Shown piece by piece: positions 1 to 8,811 of a stretch of DNA of 64,000 bases; positions within the stretch are counted from its first letter, which is position 1, and each line of letters opens with the position of its first letter. The translations under genes and the position numbers were made by a program. Origin of the DNA: Azoarcus sp. CIB (GTDB lineage Bacteria; Pseudomonadota; Gammaproteobacteria; Burkholderiales; Rhodocyclaceae); the NCBI RefSeq assembly GCF_001190925.1, contig NZ_CP011072.1:3968001-4032000 (forward strand), given 5' to 3'. The notes below the pieces were generated by a model. That model ran no database searches. It saw only the letters and a list, made by a program, of their open reading frames with translations, and had not been told where the DNA came from.

Positions 1-96
1 GACAGCTACGGCAACCACCTGCGCCTTGAGCGCGTGCGCCTGTACGAGACGCCGAACTGCTGGGCCGACGCCGTGCGCGACGACGCCGGCCTCTGA
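1..96 (+). CDS. queD: 6-carboxytetrahydropterin synthase (QueD/PTPS family), C-terminal end only
   Basis: Only the last 31 codons are inside the window; the start lies to the left. The reading frame is open from base 1 to a TGA and ends with RVRLYETPNCWADA, which matches the final strand and the conserved Glu-Thr-Pro segment of the 6-pyruvoyl-tetrahydropterin synthase/QueD fold. In QueD enzymes this part closes the pterin pocket with a glutamate. The family makes 6-carboxytetrahydropterin for queuosine and other 7-deazaguanines. The gene converges on the minus-strand channel gene with 13 bases between the stops. Assignment rests on a short tail, so a paralogous PTPS protein is possible. Confidence 0.6.
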   Translation, partial: DSYGNHLRLERVRLYETPNCWADAVRDDAGL

Positions 97-109
97 AACA
101 CAGACGGGA

Positions 110-1432
110 TTAGTCGGCCGCTGCGGCCTCGGCGACCGCCTGCGCCAGTGCGGCCTCGCTGTGTACCACGCGCACTTCCCGCTGCGGGAAGGGGATCTCG
201 ATGCCCTCGGCACGGAAGCGCTTCCACACTTCCAGGTTGATGTGCGAAATCACGCCGAGCGTGCCTTCCTGCGGATCGGCGATCCATACCGCGAGGCGCA
301 GGTCGACGCCGCTCTCGCCGAAGGCGACGACGAAGGCCTTGGGCTCCGGCTCCGCGATCACGCGTTCATGCGTCTTCGCCGCCTCGACGAGGATCTGCAT
401 TGCGCGCTCCAGATCCGTGGCATAGCTCACCTGGATGTTGATCGGCACGACGATGCGCGTGTCGCTGTAGGTTTCGTTCTGCACGACCGAGCCGATCAGG
501 GTCTCGTTCGGCACCAGCGATTCGATGCCGCTCGCCGCGCGCAAAACCGTGTAGCGGGTGTTGATCTGGGTGACCACGCCGCGCTCGGCGCCGACCGAGA
601 TCAGGTTGCCGATACGCAGGGAATGGTCGAGCAGGATGATGAAGCCCGAGACATAGTTCGCTGCGATCTTCTGCAGGCCGAAGCCCAGGCCCACACCCAG
701 CGCCCCGCCGAACACCGACAGCGTGGTCAGGTCGATGCCGACCATGGGCAGCGCGATCAGCACGGCGACGACGATCAGGAGCGCCTTCGCGACGCGCATC
801 AGCACGAGGCGCATGCTGTCGTCGAGGCCGGCGGCACCGCTCAGCCGGCGCTCCAGCGCCCCCGCCGCCCACAGCGCGATGAGCAGGGTGAACATCACCA
901 TGCCCACGCCCTGCAGCAGGGTCCATAGCGAGAGCTTCTGGCTGCCGACCTTGAAGGACACCCCGTCGAGCGCATCGATCACCTCGGGAAGCCACCCGAG
1001 GATATGCAGCGCGACCACGGCCCACGCGAGCGATGCGAAGACGCGCTCGAAGTTGCCCAGCCAGCTCGAGTGGCCTATGCCCTGCCGCACCGTGAAGACG
1101 ACGAAGCGGATCGCGGCGAACGAAGTCAGCAGGGGCACAGCAAGATTGAGCAGGTGCACGCTCTGGTACTTGCCCAGCACCGCACGCGCGGCGAATACGA
1201 AGACGAGCGCCGACAACGGGAACAGCACGCGGCGCAGGCCGCTACGGCCGAAGCGCTGGGCGGCGGTTTCGGTGTCGCCGCGGGGGGCGACGCGCGCGAG
1301 CATCGCACGTTCGATCAGCCACGCGAGCAGGAGGCAGCCGACCAGGGCGCCGAGCTGCCACAGGATGGAGGGACTCTGCAGGTCGCTCCAGGTATCCATG
1401 AGCATGGCGGCGAAACGAATCTCTTCATTCAC
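110..1432 (-). CDS. MscS-family mechanosensitive ion channel
   Basis: This 440-residue inner-membrane protein has about six hydrophobic helices in its first 230 residues. They are followed by a Gly/Ala-rich pore helix (about 234-267, containing FGGALGVGLGFGLQKIAANY), which is the hallmark of the MscS pore. The remainder is the cytoplasmic beta and alpha/beta vestibule. At 440 residues it is longer than E. coli MscS (286) and resembles the multi-helix MscS-like channels. It should open under membrane tension on osmotic downshock. The start is a GTG whose last bases overlap the stop of the upstream PLD gene (GTGA), so the two are probably translationally coupled. Which MscS subfamily it belongs to cannot be told by eye. 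Confidence 0.85.
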   Translation of the reverse strand: MNEEIRFAAMLMDTWSDLQSPSILWQLGALVGCLLLAWLIERAMLARVAPRGDTETAAQRFGRSGLRRVLFPLSALVFVFAARAVLGKYQSVHLLNLAVPLLTSFAAIRFVVFTVRQGIGHSSWLGNFERVFASLAWAVVALHILGWLPEVIDALDGVSFKVGSQKLSLWTLLQGVGMVMFTLLIALWAAGALERRLSGAAGLDDSMRLVLMRVAKALLIVVAVLIALPMVGIDLTTLSVFGGALGVGLGFGLQKIAANYVSGFIILLDHSLRIGNLISVGAERGVVTQINTRYTVLRAASGIESLVPNETLIGSVVQNETYSDTRIVVPINIQVSYATDLERAMQILVEAAKTHERVIAEPEPKAFVVAFGESGVDLRLAVWIADPQEGTLGVISHINLEVWKRFRAEGIEIPFPQREVRVVHSEAALAQAVAEAAAAD

Positions 1433-2019
1433 GTTCCGGGTTTCCAGGGCAGACGGGTGATACGGGTGGCGTCGGCGCGGTGGCGGCGCCAGTTGTCGAG
1501 GTAGATCTGCGTCAGCGTGCAGTTGTCGCGCAGCACGAGCAGATTTTCGGCGTTACGCTTGACGGCCGATTGCGTGAAATTGAACGAACCGGTGACCAGC
1601 GCGCAGGCGGGGCCGTCGGCGTCGGCAATCATGACCTTGTTGTGGGCAGCGGCAAAGCGCGTCTCGAGCGATACCGGAATGCCGGCCGCGAGCAGTTCGG
1701 GCAGCACGTTGCCCTTGCCGCGCTTGTTCATCTTCGCATCCGCGAGCACTTCGACGCGCACGCCGCGCTGGTGCGCATCAATCAGCGCGCGCGCGATCGG
1801 CTTGCTCGTGAAGGCGTAGGCCTGCACATGCAGCGTCTTGCGCGCGTCGTCGATGACGTCGATCAGCAGCGCCTCGGGGCGGTCGGCGGGGGAAAACGCG
1901 ACCTCGACCGAGCCGCGCGCGGGAAGCCGCTGGCTCGCCGCGGCGACTTGCGTCGCCATGGCGATGAACGCTATTACGACGCCTGCGAGCAGCCGCCCCG
2001 ATACATCACGCCCCTGCAT
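1429..2019 (-). CDS. Phospholipase D-like nuclease, exported
   Basis: A protein of about 196 residues with an N-terminal signal peptide (hydrophobic stretch ending near AAASQ) and one HKD motif: His-Asn-Lys-Val-Met-Ile-Ala-Asp, followed by the GSFNFT strand typical of PLD-superfamily nucleases. One HKD motif means it should act as a dimer, like the Nuc/EDTA-resistant nuclease group. The predicted job is periplasmic or secreted cleavage of nucleic acid or phosphodiesters. I chose the ATG at 2019 because it places the signal peptide at the N terminus; a longer frame from 2067 would add residues inside the upstream methyltransferase gene. It overlaps that gene by 14 bases and the channel gene by 3. 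Confidence 0.75.
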   Translation of the reverse strand: MQGRDVSGRLLAGVVIAFIAMATQVAAASQRLPARGSVEVAFSPADRPEALLIDVIDDARKTLHVQAYAFTSKPIARALIDAHQRGVRVEVLADAKMNKRGKGNVLPELLAAGIPVSLETRFAAAHNKVMIADADGPACALVTGSFNFTQSAVKRNAENLLVLRDNCTLTQIYLDNWRRHRADATRITRLPWKPGT

Positions 2020-3289
2020 CCACACGCTCCAGCACGGCCGCGAAGAAGCCGTCGGTGTCATGCACACGCGGCGTCAGGCGCAGGCGCTCGCCGGTATCGA
2101 GGATGATGCCCTGCTTGCCGAGCACGTCGGTGGCGCTCACCTGGCGGAACTCGGGATGGGCGGCGAGGAAGGCGTCGACGATGCCGTCGTTCTCCTCGGC
2201 GAGCAGGCTGCAGGTCGCATACACGAGACGGCCACCCGGCTTGACGAGGCGCGCGGCCGATTCGAGGATCGCGCCCTGCTTGGCGACCATCTCGGCGACC
2301 GACTCGGGCGTTTGGCGCCACTTGAGGTCGGGGTTGCGGCGCAGCGTGCCGAGGCCGCTGCACGGCGCATCGACCAGCACGCGGTCGGCCTTGCCGGCAA
2401 GGCGCTTCACCTTGGCGTCGCGCTCGTGCGCGATCAGCACGGGATGCACGTTCGACAGGCCGGCGCGGGCGCAGCGCGGCTTGAGCTTGGCGAGGCGCTT
2501 CTCCGACACGTCGAAGGCGTAAAGGCGCCCAGTCGAGCGCATCAGCGCGCCGAGCTGCAGCGTCTTGCCGCCGGCGCCGGCGCAGAAATCGATGACCAGT
2601 TCGCCGCGCTTGGGCTGCACGAGGAAGCCGAGCAGCTGGCTGCCCTCGTCCTGCACCTCGAAGGAACCGTCGAGGAATAGCGGATGCTTCTGCAGCGCGG
2701 GCTTGGCGGCGAGGCGGATGCCCTGCGGCGAGTAGGGGCAGGGAGCGGCAGCGATGCCGTTGACCTTGAGGGCGTCGAGCACCTTGTCGCGGTCCGTCTT
2801 CAGCACGTTCACGCGCAGGTCCAGCGGTGCGGCGCGGTTGAGGCTGTGCGCGAGTTCGAGCAGCGTGGCTTCGTCGTGCGTCGCCAGCAGGCGCTCGGCG
2901 AGCCAGTCGGGCATGTCGGCGCGTTCGCCGAGCGAGCCTTCGTCGAGTTCCTTGGCCTTGATCTCGCTGACCCAGTCGCGCTCGGTGGCCGACGCGAGAC
3001 CTTCGAAGTTGCGCATCGGCCAGCCCTCACCGCGCGCGAGCCACGCCAGCAGCAGCGCGCGCGGACGCGCGTCCTCGCCGACGAGGCGGCGCAGCCAGCG
3101 CAGGCGCCGCACGATGCCGTAAACGGCCTCGGCGATGAAGCCGCGGTCGCGATGGCCGATCTCGCGGTTCTCGCGGAAGTGCCGCGACAGCACGACGTCG
3201 GCCGGATGTTCGAAGGTGAGCACCGCCCCGAGGACCTGGGCGGCGTGGATCAGCAGGCCGCGCGAGGCGGCCTCTTCATGTCTTGCCAT
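2006..3289 (-). CDS. RsmB/NOP-family rRNA (cytosine-C5) methyltransferase
   Basis: 427 residues, close to E. coli RsmB (429). The N-terminal 140 residues resemble the NusB-like RNA-binding domain. The C-terminal half is a class I SAM methyltransferase with a FCAGAGGKTLQL motif I and the catalytic PCSGLGTLRRNPD segment of m5C RNA methyltransferases; a second cysteine typical of the family lies in YATCSLL. The expected reaction is S-adenosylmethionine-dependent C5 methylation of a cytosine in 16S rRNA. Betaproteobacteria often carry another RsmB next to fmt/def, so this copy may be the paralogue; I therefore give no symbol. It follows the DUF3108 gene by 9 bases and is likely co-transcribed with purN. 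Confidence 0.85.
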   Translation of the reverse strand: MARHEEAASRGLLIHAAQVLGAVLTFEHPADVVLSRHFRENREIGHRDRGFIAEAVYGIVRRLRWLRRLVGEDARPRALLLAWLARGEGWPMRNFEGLASATERDWVSEIKAKELDEGSLGERADMPDWLAERLLATHDEATLLELAHSLNRAAPLDLRVNVLKTDRDKVLDALKVNGIAAAPCPYSPQGIRLAAKPALQKHPLFLDGSFEVQDEGSQLLGFLVQPKRGELVIDFCAGAGGKTLQLGALMRSTGRLYAFDVSEKRLAKLKPRCARAGLSNVHPVLIAHERDAKVKRLAGKADRVLVDAPCSGLGTLRRNPDLKWRQTPESVAEMVAKQGAILESAARLVKPGGRLVYATCSLLAEENDGIVDAFLAAHPEFRQVSATDVLGKQGIILDTGERLRLTPRVHDTDGFFAAVLERVDAGA

Positions 3290-3298
3290 AATTGTTCT

Positions 3299-4492
3299 TC
3301 AGTTTCCGATGGATGGATGGGCGAAGGCATTGTCCTCCGCCCGCAATTCGATCATGTCTTCTTCCGCCCCCTCGCGGCCGGTCCCCGCCACTGCGGGTTC
3401 GTCGCCGGCCGATCCGGGGGGCGACAGGCGCAGTTCGACGGCCTGCTGGTCGAGCACCTCGCCCTTGTCGTCGATGACGCGGATGCGCACCGGCAGCATG
3501 CCGTAGTTGCGCGCGAGCCAGATATCTATCGTCAGGCTGCCATTGCGCGCCTCGGCACGCACACGCACGGTATCCAGCAGCCCGATCGGCAGCGGCAGCT
3601 TCTCTGGGCCGACGACCTCGACGCTCGACGGCGTGGCCTCGCGTCCGGTGATAACGTTCAGCTCGGTCGATCCGCTGACCGCGCCGACGATGCCGATCTG
3701 GTGCCACAGGCTCAGAAGGTCCTGATCGCCCGGTCGCAGGTCCGCGACGCGCTCCTTGGCGCCGCGCTTCATCGTCACCTTGCGCGCATCCCAGTCGAAC
3801 ACCGCATTCGCCGGCGTCTTGCGCGATTGCTCGACGCTGAAGCGCTCCGGCTTCAGGCCTTCGCGTCCGACGCTGCCCGCGCTGCTCTGGGCGTAGTGGA
3901 AGGACCGGAACATGTCGACGACGCCGGTCGTGCGCACGGCGACCGACATGCGATAGCGTTTGCCGTCGTGCGACCACTCGTGCTGCGCCTCGCCGACGGC
4001 GAAACCGCCCTCGCCCAGATGCACGCGAAAGCGGATGCTGCCGCGCTCGGGCCAGCCGGCGATGTTGAAGCCCTTGAGGTCGGCGGCGGCGACGAGCTCC
4101 GGCGCGGCATCGGCGACGGGCGCCGCATCGACGGCCGGCGGCACCTCCGCCGCAGGCTGCGTCGCGACATCCGCAGGCGCCGCGACGGCGACCTCCCCGC
4201 CCTCTCCGGCCGGCGCCGTCAGCGGCACCACAGGCGGCGTTTCGGCCGCAGGCGCGGGCCTGGGCTTCGGCTTGGGTCGCGGTTTGGGCTTTTGCGGCAC
4301 AACGGGCTGTGGCGGAGGCGTCACGACCGGCGCGAGGTCGACGACCGGCTTGGGCTCGGAAATCACGAGCGTCGCATGCAGGACCGGCGGCTCGATGCCG
4401 ACGTGCGCAGACCAACCCGGCAGACTCAGCACGAGCGCATGTGCGAGCACCGAAGCGCCCGTCGCGAGGATCAGGATTGTCGGCTGTCGCAC
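3299..4492 (-). CDS. DUF3108 domain protein with TonB-like proline-rich linker
   Basis: About 397 residues. An N-terminal hydrophobic anchor (roughly residues 5-22) is followed by a Pro/Lys-rich linker (repeated PKPRPKPK-type runs) and an Ala/Pro-rich stretch, then a globular region that fits the DUF3108 family of periplasmic beta-rich proteins. The architecture is an inner-membrane-anchored, periplasm-spanning protein, but the family has no established function. I prefer the GTG at 4492, preceded by AGGGACGGAG, over an in-frame ATG at 4534, because the GTG places the anchor at the N terminus and shortens the overlap with purN to 22 bases. The purN-DUF3108-RsmB order suggests one operon. Confidence 0.75.
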   Translation of the reverse strand: MRQPTILILATGASVLAHALVLSLPGWSAHVGIEPPVLHATLVISEPKPVVDLAPVVTPPPQPVVPQKPKPRPKPKPRPAPAAETPPVVPLTAPAGEGGEVAVAAPADVATQPAAEVPPAVDAAPVADAAPELVAAADLKGFNIAGWPERGSIRFRVHLGEGGFAVGEAQHEWSHDGKRYRMSVAVRTTGVVDMFRSFHYAQSSAGSVGREGLKPERFSVEQSRKTPANAVFDWDARKVTMKRGAKERVADLRPGDQDLLSLWHQIGIVGAVSGSTELNVITGREATPSSVEVVGPEKLPLPIGLLDTVRVRAEARNGSLTIDIWLARNYGMLPVRIRVIDDKGEVLDQQAVELRLSPPGSAGDEPAVAGTGREGAEEDMIELRAEDNAFAHPSIGN

Positions 4493-5151
4493 GCTCCGTC
4501 CCTGGGCTCCCGATCCAGCGACGGGATCGTCCACCCGGCCTCATCGACCGCTTCGTCGCGCACGCGCACCTGGCCCTGCGCGGTGATCGTCAGCCGGTCT
4601 TCGACGAACCAGCGCACCGCCTGCGGGTAGATGCGGTGCTCCTGCCTGAGCACGCGCGCCGACAGGCTGTCCTCGTCGTCATCGCGCAGCACCGGAACGA
4701 CCGCCTGGATCACGACCGGTCCGCAGTCGAGCGCGGGGGTCACGAAATGCACCGTTGCCCCATGCGCCCGCACGCCCGCCTCGATCGCCCGCTGGTGCGT
4801 ATGCAGGCCGGGAAAGGCAGGCAGCAGCGAGGGATGGATATTCAACAGGCGCCCCTCGTAGCGGCGTACGAAGGCGTCGGTGAGCACGCGCATGAAGCCG
4901 GCGAGCACAACGAGGTCGGCGCCGTGCGCGTCGATGCTCTCGGCGAGCGCGGCGTCGAAGGCTTCGCGCGACGCGAAGGCCTTGTGGTCGACGACGGCGG
5001 TCGCGATGCCGTGCGCCGCGGCGAATTCGAGCCCCTTGGCGTCGGCGCGGTTGCTGATCACCGCGGCGATGCGGGCGCCCGGAATGCCCGCGTTCACGAT
5101 GGCTTCCATGTTGCTGCCGCGGCCGGAGATGAGGATGACGATGGACTTCAT
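4471..5151 (-). CDS. purN: Phosphoribosylglycinamide formyltransferase, folate-dependent
   Basis: 226 residues, slightly longer than E. coli PurN (212). It transfers the formyl group of 10-formyl-tetrahydrofolate to GAR in purine synthesis (cytoplasm). The phosphate-binding SGRGSNMEAI loop is at residues 9-18. The catalytic triad is visible as Asn in NIHPSLLPAFPG, His in GATVHFV and Asp in ALDCGPVV. I chose the ATG giving MKSIVILISGRGSN, the normal family N terminus; the much longer upstream extension of this frame is an antisense shadow of mutL. Its 3' end overlaps the DUF3108 gene. It is divergent from mutL across about 230 bases. Confidence 0.95.
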   Translation of the reverse strand: MKSIVILISGRGSNMEAIVNAGIPGARIAAVISNRADAKGLEFAAAHGIATAVVDHKAFASREAFDAALAESIDAHGADLVVLAGFMRVLTDAFVRRYEGRLLNIHPSLLPAFPGLHTHQRAIEAGVRAHGATVHFVTPALDCGPVVIQAVVPVLRDDDEDSLSARVLRQEHRIYPQAVRWFVEDRLTITAQGQVRVRDEAVDEAGWTIPSLDREPRDGACDSRQS

Positions 5152-5346
5152 GAAGGTGTTCTTGGTATTCGGTTCGGACGCGAACTCGCGCGTCGGGGGA
5201 ATCGGACAGGGACCGGCGCGCGATGTTCCGCAGACAATCCGGCACCGGCACACGGAGGATGGATTTTCGCCAATGATACCGGAACGGCGCCCCGGCCCCG
5301 AAACCCGGCCGGCGCAGCGGGGCGACCGGGGCCCGGGCGGACTCCG

Positions 5347-5352
5347 TATAAT
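5347..5352 (+). promoter_or_regulatory. Possible -10 hexamer upstream of mutL
   Basis: A perfect TATAAT lies 31 bases before the mutL ATG in the purN-mutL divergent spacer, embedded in a very GC-rich stretch where such a match stands out. I see no convincing -35 about 17 bases upstream, so this is a weak promoter call. Confidence 0.35.
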
Positions 5353-5382
5353 TGCACGTTGCGCCGCTTTTCCCCCGCCCCC

Positions 5383-7281
5383 ATGCCCTCGATCCACCTG
5401 CTGTCCGACCTCCTGATCAACCAGATCGCCGCCGGCGAGGTCGTCGAACGGCCGGCCTCGGTGCTCAAGGAGGTGCTGGAGAACGCGGTCGACGCGGGCT
5501 CGCGCGCGATCGACGTGCAGCTCGAACAGGGGGGCGTGCGGCGCATCCGTGTAGCCGACGACGGCTGCGGCATCGCGAAGGACGAGCTGGCGCTCGCGCT
5601 CGAACGCCACGCGACGAGCAAGATTGCGAACCTCGACGATCTCGAGCGCGTCGGCACGATGGGCTTCCGCGGCGAGGCGCTGGCGGCGATCGCGGCGGTC
5701 GCGCGCACGACGCTCACCAGCCGCGCCGAAGGCAGCGCGCACGCGTGGCGCATCGACGGCTCCGACCGCAGCGTGGCGCCGGCGGCGCTCGGCGCGGGCA
5801 CCGTCGTCGATGTCGCGGATCTGTATTACAACACCCCGGCGCGGCGCAAGTTCCTGAAGTCGGAATCGACCGAATACGCGCACTGCGACGAGATGTTCCG
5901 CCGCGTCGCGCTGGCGCGCCCCGACATCGGCCTGCAGCTCGCGCACAACGGCCGCGTCGTGCATCGCCTGCCCGCCGCGGACCACGCACGGCGCGTCGGC
6001 GCGCTGATGGGTGACGATTTCCTCGCGCAGGCGCGCGCGCTGGATGCCGATGCGGGGCCGCTGCGCCTGTCCGGTTTTGCATCGCTGCCCGCGTATTCGC
6101 GCGCGAGCCGGGACGCGCAGTACTTCTTCGTCAACGGCCGCTTCGTGCGCGACAAGCTGCTCACGCATGCGGTGCGCCAAGCCTACACGGACATCCTGCA
6201 CGGCAACCGCCACCCGGCCTATGTGCTGTTCCTCGAACTCGACCCGGCGGGCGTCGACGTGAACGTCCATCCGGCAAAGATCGAGGTGCGCTTCCGCGAG
6301 GCGCGCGCGATCCACCAGTTCGTGTTCCATGCGCTGACGCGCACGCTCGCGGAGTCGGGCGCGAGTCTCGCGGGCCGCGACGAACCGATCGCGGAGGCGG
6401 CGACAACCGGCGCCGCGTCATCCACGCCGGAAGCGCGTGCTCAGGGCGAGCACCCGCACCACTTCGGCGGCTACGGCAGTGCGCCGCCCGTGCAGGGCCG
6501 CCTCGCGATGGAATCCGCGAGCCGCAGCTACTTCGACTTCGTCGGCACGGCGCGCGAACCCTCAATGGCCGCCGTCAATTCCGCTGCAGCGCCAATGACC
6601 GCCGCAGGGGCACCGGACTTCCGCCCGACCGCCTTCGCACCCGCCGCGGGCCGTCCGACCGGCGGAATCGCAACGGCGCTACCGCAGCACGCCGACGATT
6701 CCGCCCCGCTCGGCTACGCGCTCGGCCAGCTCCACGGCATCTACATCCTCGCGCAGAACGCCAAGGGGCTCGTGCTCGTCGACATGCACGCGGCGCACGA
6801 GCGCATCCTGTACGAGAAGCTCAAGACCGTGCTCGACGGTCGCCCCTCGGTTCAGCGACTGCTGATCCCGGCGGTGTTCTCGGTCAGCGCGAAGGACATG
6901 GCCGCCGCCGAGGAATGCGCCGAGGTCCTCGCGGGCATGGGCTTCGAGATCGCGCCCGCCGGCCCGCAGGAGCTTGCCGTGCGCGCGGTGCCGGTGCTGC
7001 TCGCGAACGCCCCCGTGGCGGAGCTGCTGCGGAAGCTTCTCGAAGAGTTGCGCGAATACCCGGCCTCGGAAGTCGTCACCGCGCGCAGGAACGAGCTCCT
7101 CGCGACGATGGCCTGCCACGGCGCCGTGCGCGCGCATCGCAGCCTGACCATTCCCGAGATGAACGCGCTGCTGCGCGACATGGAGGCGACCGAGCGCGCC
7201 GACCAGTGCAACCACGGCCGCCCGACCTGGACCCAGCTCACGATGGGCGACCTGGACCGCTTCTTCATGCGCGGGCAGTAG
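5383..7281 (+). CDS. mutL: DNA mismatch repair protein MutL, endonuclease type
   Basis: 632 residues. The N-terminal GHKL ATPase is clear: NQIAAGEVVERPASVLKE (residues about 12-29), the DDGCGI motif and the FRGEAL loop. The middle is a low-complexity linker (about 340-430). The C-terminal dimerisation domain carries DMHAAHERILYE, which fits the endonuclease consensus DQHA-x2-E-x4-E with Gln replaced by Met, plus ACHGAVR and CNHGRP elements that complete the metal site. So this MutL is probably the nicking enzyme itself, as expected in bacteria without MutH. It should couple MutS mismatch recognition to strand incision. The ATG at 5383 gives the standard N terminus (MPSIHLLSDLLINQIAAGE). Confidence 0.95.
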   Translation: MPSIHLLSDLLINQIAAGEVVERPASVLKEVLENAVDAGSRAIDVQLEQGGVRRIRVADDGCGIAKDELALALERHATSKIANLDDLERVGTMGFRGEALAAIAAVARTTLTSRAEGSAHAWRIDGSDRSVAPAALGAGTVVDVADLYYNTPARRKFLKSESTEYAHCDEMFRRVALARPDIGLQLAHNGRVVHRLPAADHARRVGALMGDDFLAQARALDADAGPLRLSGFASLPAYSRASRDAQYFFVNGRFVRDKLLTHAVRQAYTDILHGNRHPAYVLFLELDPAGVDVNVHPAKIEVRFREARAIHQFVFHALTRTLAESGASLAGRDEPIAEAATTGAASSTPEARAQGEHPHHFGGYGSAPPVQGRLAMESASRSYFDFVGTAREPSMAAVNSAAAPMTAAGAPDFRPTAFAPAAGRPTGGIATALPQHADDSAPLGYALGQLHGIYILAQNAKGLVLVDMHAAHERILYEKLKTVLDGRPSVQRLLIPAVFSVSAKDMAAAEECAEVLAGMGFEIAPAGPQELAVRAVPVLLANAPVAELLRKLLEELREYPASEVVTARRNELLATMACHGAVRAHRSLTIPEMNALLRDMEATERADQCNHGRPTWTQLTMGDLDRFFMRGQ

Positions 7282-7699
7282 CTGCGCACGAGCGCCGGGG
7301 ACGCATGCGCGAGCGACTGCGTCGAGCGTTCGGACATCCGGCTCGACGGCTGACTCGACAATCCATCCGGCATTTTCCATCCTGCATCGCCACCCGCTCT
7401 CGAGGCGCCCGAAGAGCCTGCCCATACCAGCATTTAGTTGCAACTTCGCCGGAGTTGGCGGCAGAAAATGATGGCACGCGGACGGCCGTCGGCCTATAAC
7501 GGTACAGGAGCGGCCGAGCGGCACTCGCGCGTCTGCAGCCCCACTCATCCCGCCCGCATGATGCGAAAAGTGTGTCATCCAGGCTTGCTTTTCATTGGCG
7601 GAGGCCGGACGGAGCGAGCGATTCGGGGTTGGACCCACGCGACGGCAGCAACGACACCGACGGTATCTCACGTGGCGCAGCCCCGAGGGAGAAATGACC
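7282..7699. other. Gene-free stretch between mutL and the repetitive exported protein
   Basis: About 418 bases without a convincing coding frame; the frames crossing it lack a family match and have ordinary intergenic composition. Base composition is less GC-biased around 7430-7480. A TATAAC sits near 7494-7499 but has no good -35. A GAGGGAG Shine-Dalgarno at 7685-7691 belongs to the next gene. I see no strong hairpin, tRNA or repeat. Confidence 0.5.
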
Positions 7700-8671
7700 A
7701 TGCGCATTCTATTGATGGTGTTGTGGCTACTGTTGGCCGCGGTCACGTCGGCAACGGCCTCGGTACAAATATCTATCGGGATCAACCTGCCGGTGTATCC
7801 GCAACTCGTGCGGGTGCCGGGCTATCCGGTGTATTACGCACCGCGGGTGGCCGGGAATTTCTTCTTCTACGACGGTCTGTACTGGGTTTTCCACGATGAC
7901 GACTGGTACGTGAGCTCCTGGTACAACGGCCCGTGGACGATCGTCACGCCGGTAGCCGTGCCCGTGTTCATCCTGCGCATACCTGTGCGCTACTACCGCG
8001 AACCGCCGGTCTATTTCCGCGCATGGCGCCGCGATGCCCCACCGCGATGGCGCGAGCACTGGGGCGACGAATGGGGCGAGCGCCGCAGCGGCTGGGACCG
8101 CCGGGACCGCCGTGCAGCACCGCCGCCGGCACCGCTGCCGACCTACCAGCGGCAGTACTCGGGCGACCGCTATCCGCGTGAAATCCGCGACCAGCGGGAA
8201 CTGAGCAGCCAGCATTACCGCTACCGGCCGCGCGAGGCGGCGGCCCGGGAGCTCCTGCCCCCGCCGGCGTCGACGAGAATGCGGGGACCGGACAGCGACG
8301 AACGCGAAAGCGCACGCCGCGAACGCAGCCCCCGCATGATGGAGCAGGATCGGCAGCGTTCCGCTCCCGACGCGGGCTCGCGGCAGGGCGGACCGAGTCA
8401 ACGGCGGGCCGAGCCAGTGCCGATGGAGCCTCGGCAGATGGAACGCCGGCAGATGGATCCGCGCCAGATGGATCCGCGCCAGATGGAATCCAGACGCGAA
8501 CACCAGATGCGAGAGCAGCAGATGCGTGACCGCCAGATGCCTGGCCCGCGCATGGACGAGCGCGCACCGCAGGACCGGGGAGGCCGCACGGACCAGCAGG
8601 GACGCAAACAGCCGCCGCAGGAAGAGGAACGCGGCAAGCGCGGCAGGAACGAGCAGCAGATGGAGCGATAG
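7700..8671 (+). CDS. Exported protein with aromatic N-terminal domain and Arg/Gln/Met-rich repetitive tail
   Basis: 323 residues, not assignable to a named function. A signal peptide (about 1-18, ending TSATAS) is followed by a Tyr/Trp/Pro-rich region (about 19-105). That region resembles small secreted proteins of unknown role in environmental Proteobacteria that carry a YYAPRVAGNFFFYDGLYW-like patch. From about residue 110 the protein is dominated by Arg, Glu, Pro, Gln and Met, with a tandem QM(D/E)xR pentapeptide repeat at about 246-265 and further QMR units after it. The tail is strongly basic and probably disordered. The start at 7700 has GAGGGAG 8 bases upstream; the ATG at 7694 is too close to it. 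It stands alone between mutL and parE. Confidence 0.7.
   Translation: MRILLMVLWLLLAAVTSATASVQISIGINLPVYPQLVRVPGYPVYYAPRVAGNFFFYDGLYWVFHDDDWYVSSWYNGPWTIVTPVAVPVFILRIPVRYYREPPVYFRAWRRDAPPRWREHWGDEWGERRSGWDRRDRRAAPPPAPLPTYQRQYSGDRYPREIRDQRELSSQHYRYRPREAAARELLPPPASTRMRGPDSDERESARRERSPRMMEQDRQRSAPDAGSRQGGPSQRRAEPVPMEPRQMERRQMDPRQMDPRQMESRREHQMREQQMRDRQMPGPRMDERAPQDRGGRTDQQGRKQPPQEEERGKRGRNEQQMER
8435..8494 (+). repeat. Four tandem 15-bp units inside the repetitive exported protein
   Basis: Units start with CAGATGG at 8435, 8450, 8465 and 8480; the second and third are identical (CAGATGGATCCGCGC). The period is a multiple of three and encodes Q-M-(D/E)-x-R pentapeptides, so slippage would change protein length without frameshift. 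Looser CAGATGC copies continue downstream to about 8540. Confidence 0.85.
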
Positions 8672-8811
8672 CGCGCCGCACCCGCAAAGCCCCATCTTAG
8701 CGGCCACAGCCGTCGCGCGGAATCGCATCACCGCCGTGCCAGATCGCCGCCCAGCAGGTATCCTTGCACGCCTCCCGGCGCTCGGCCGGACCGCAACACA
8801 GTGCAGACACC

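Noticed and set aside
2684-4630. A 648-codon plus-strand frame opposite the RsmB/NOP and DUF3108 genes
   Set aside because: Antisense to two well-supported genes, His/Arg/Asp-rich, no signal peptide or family match.
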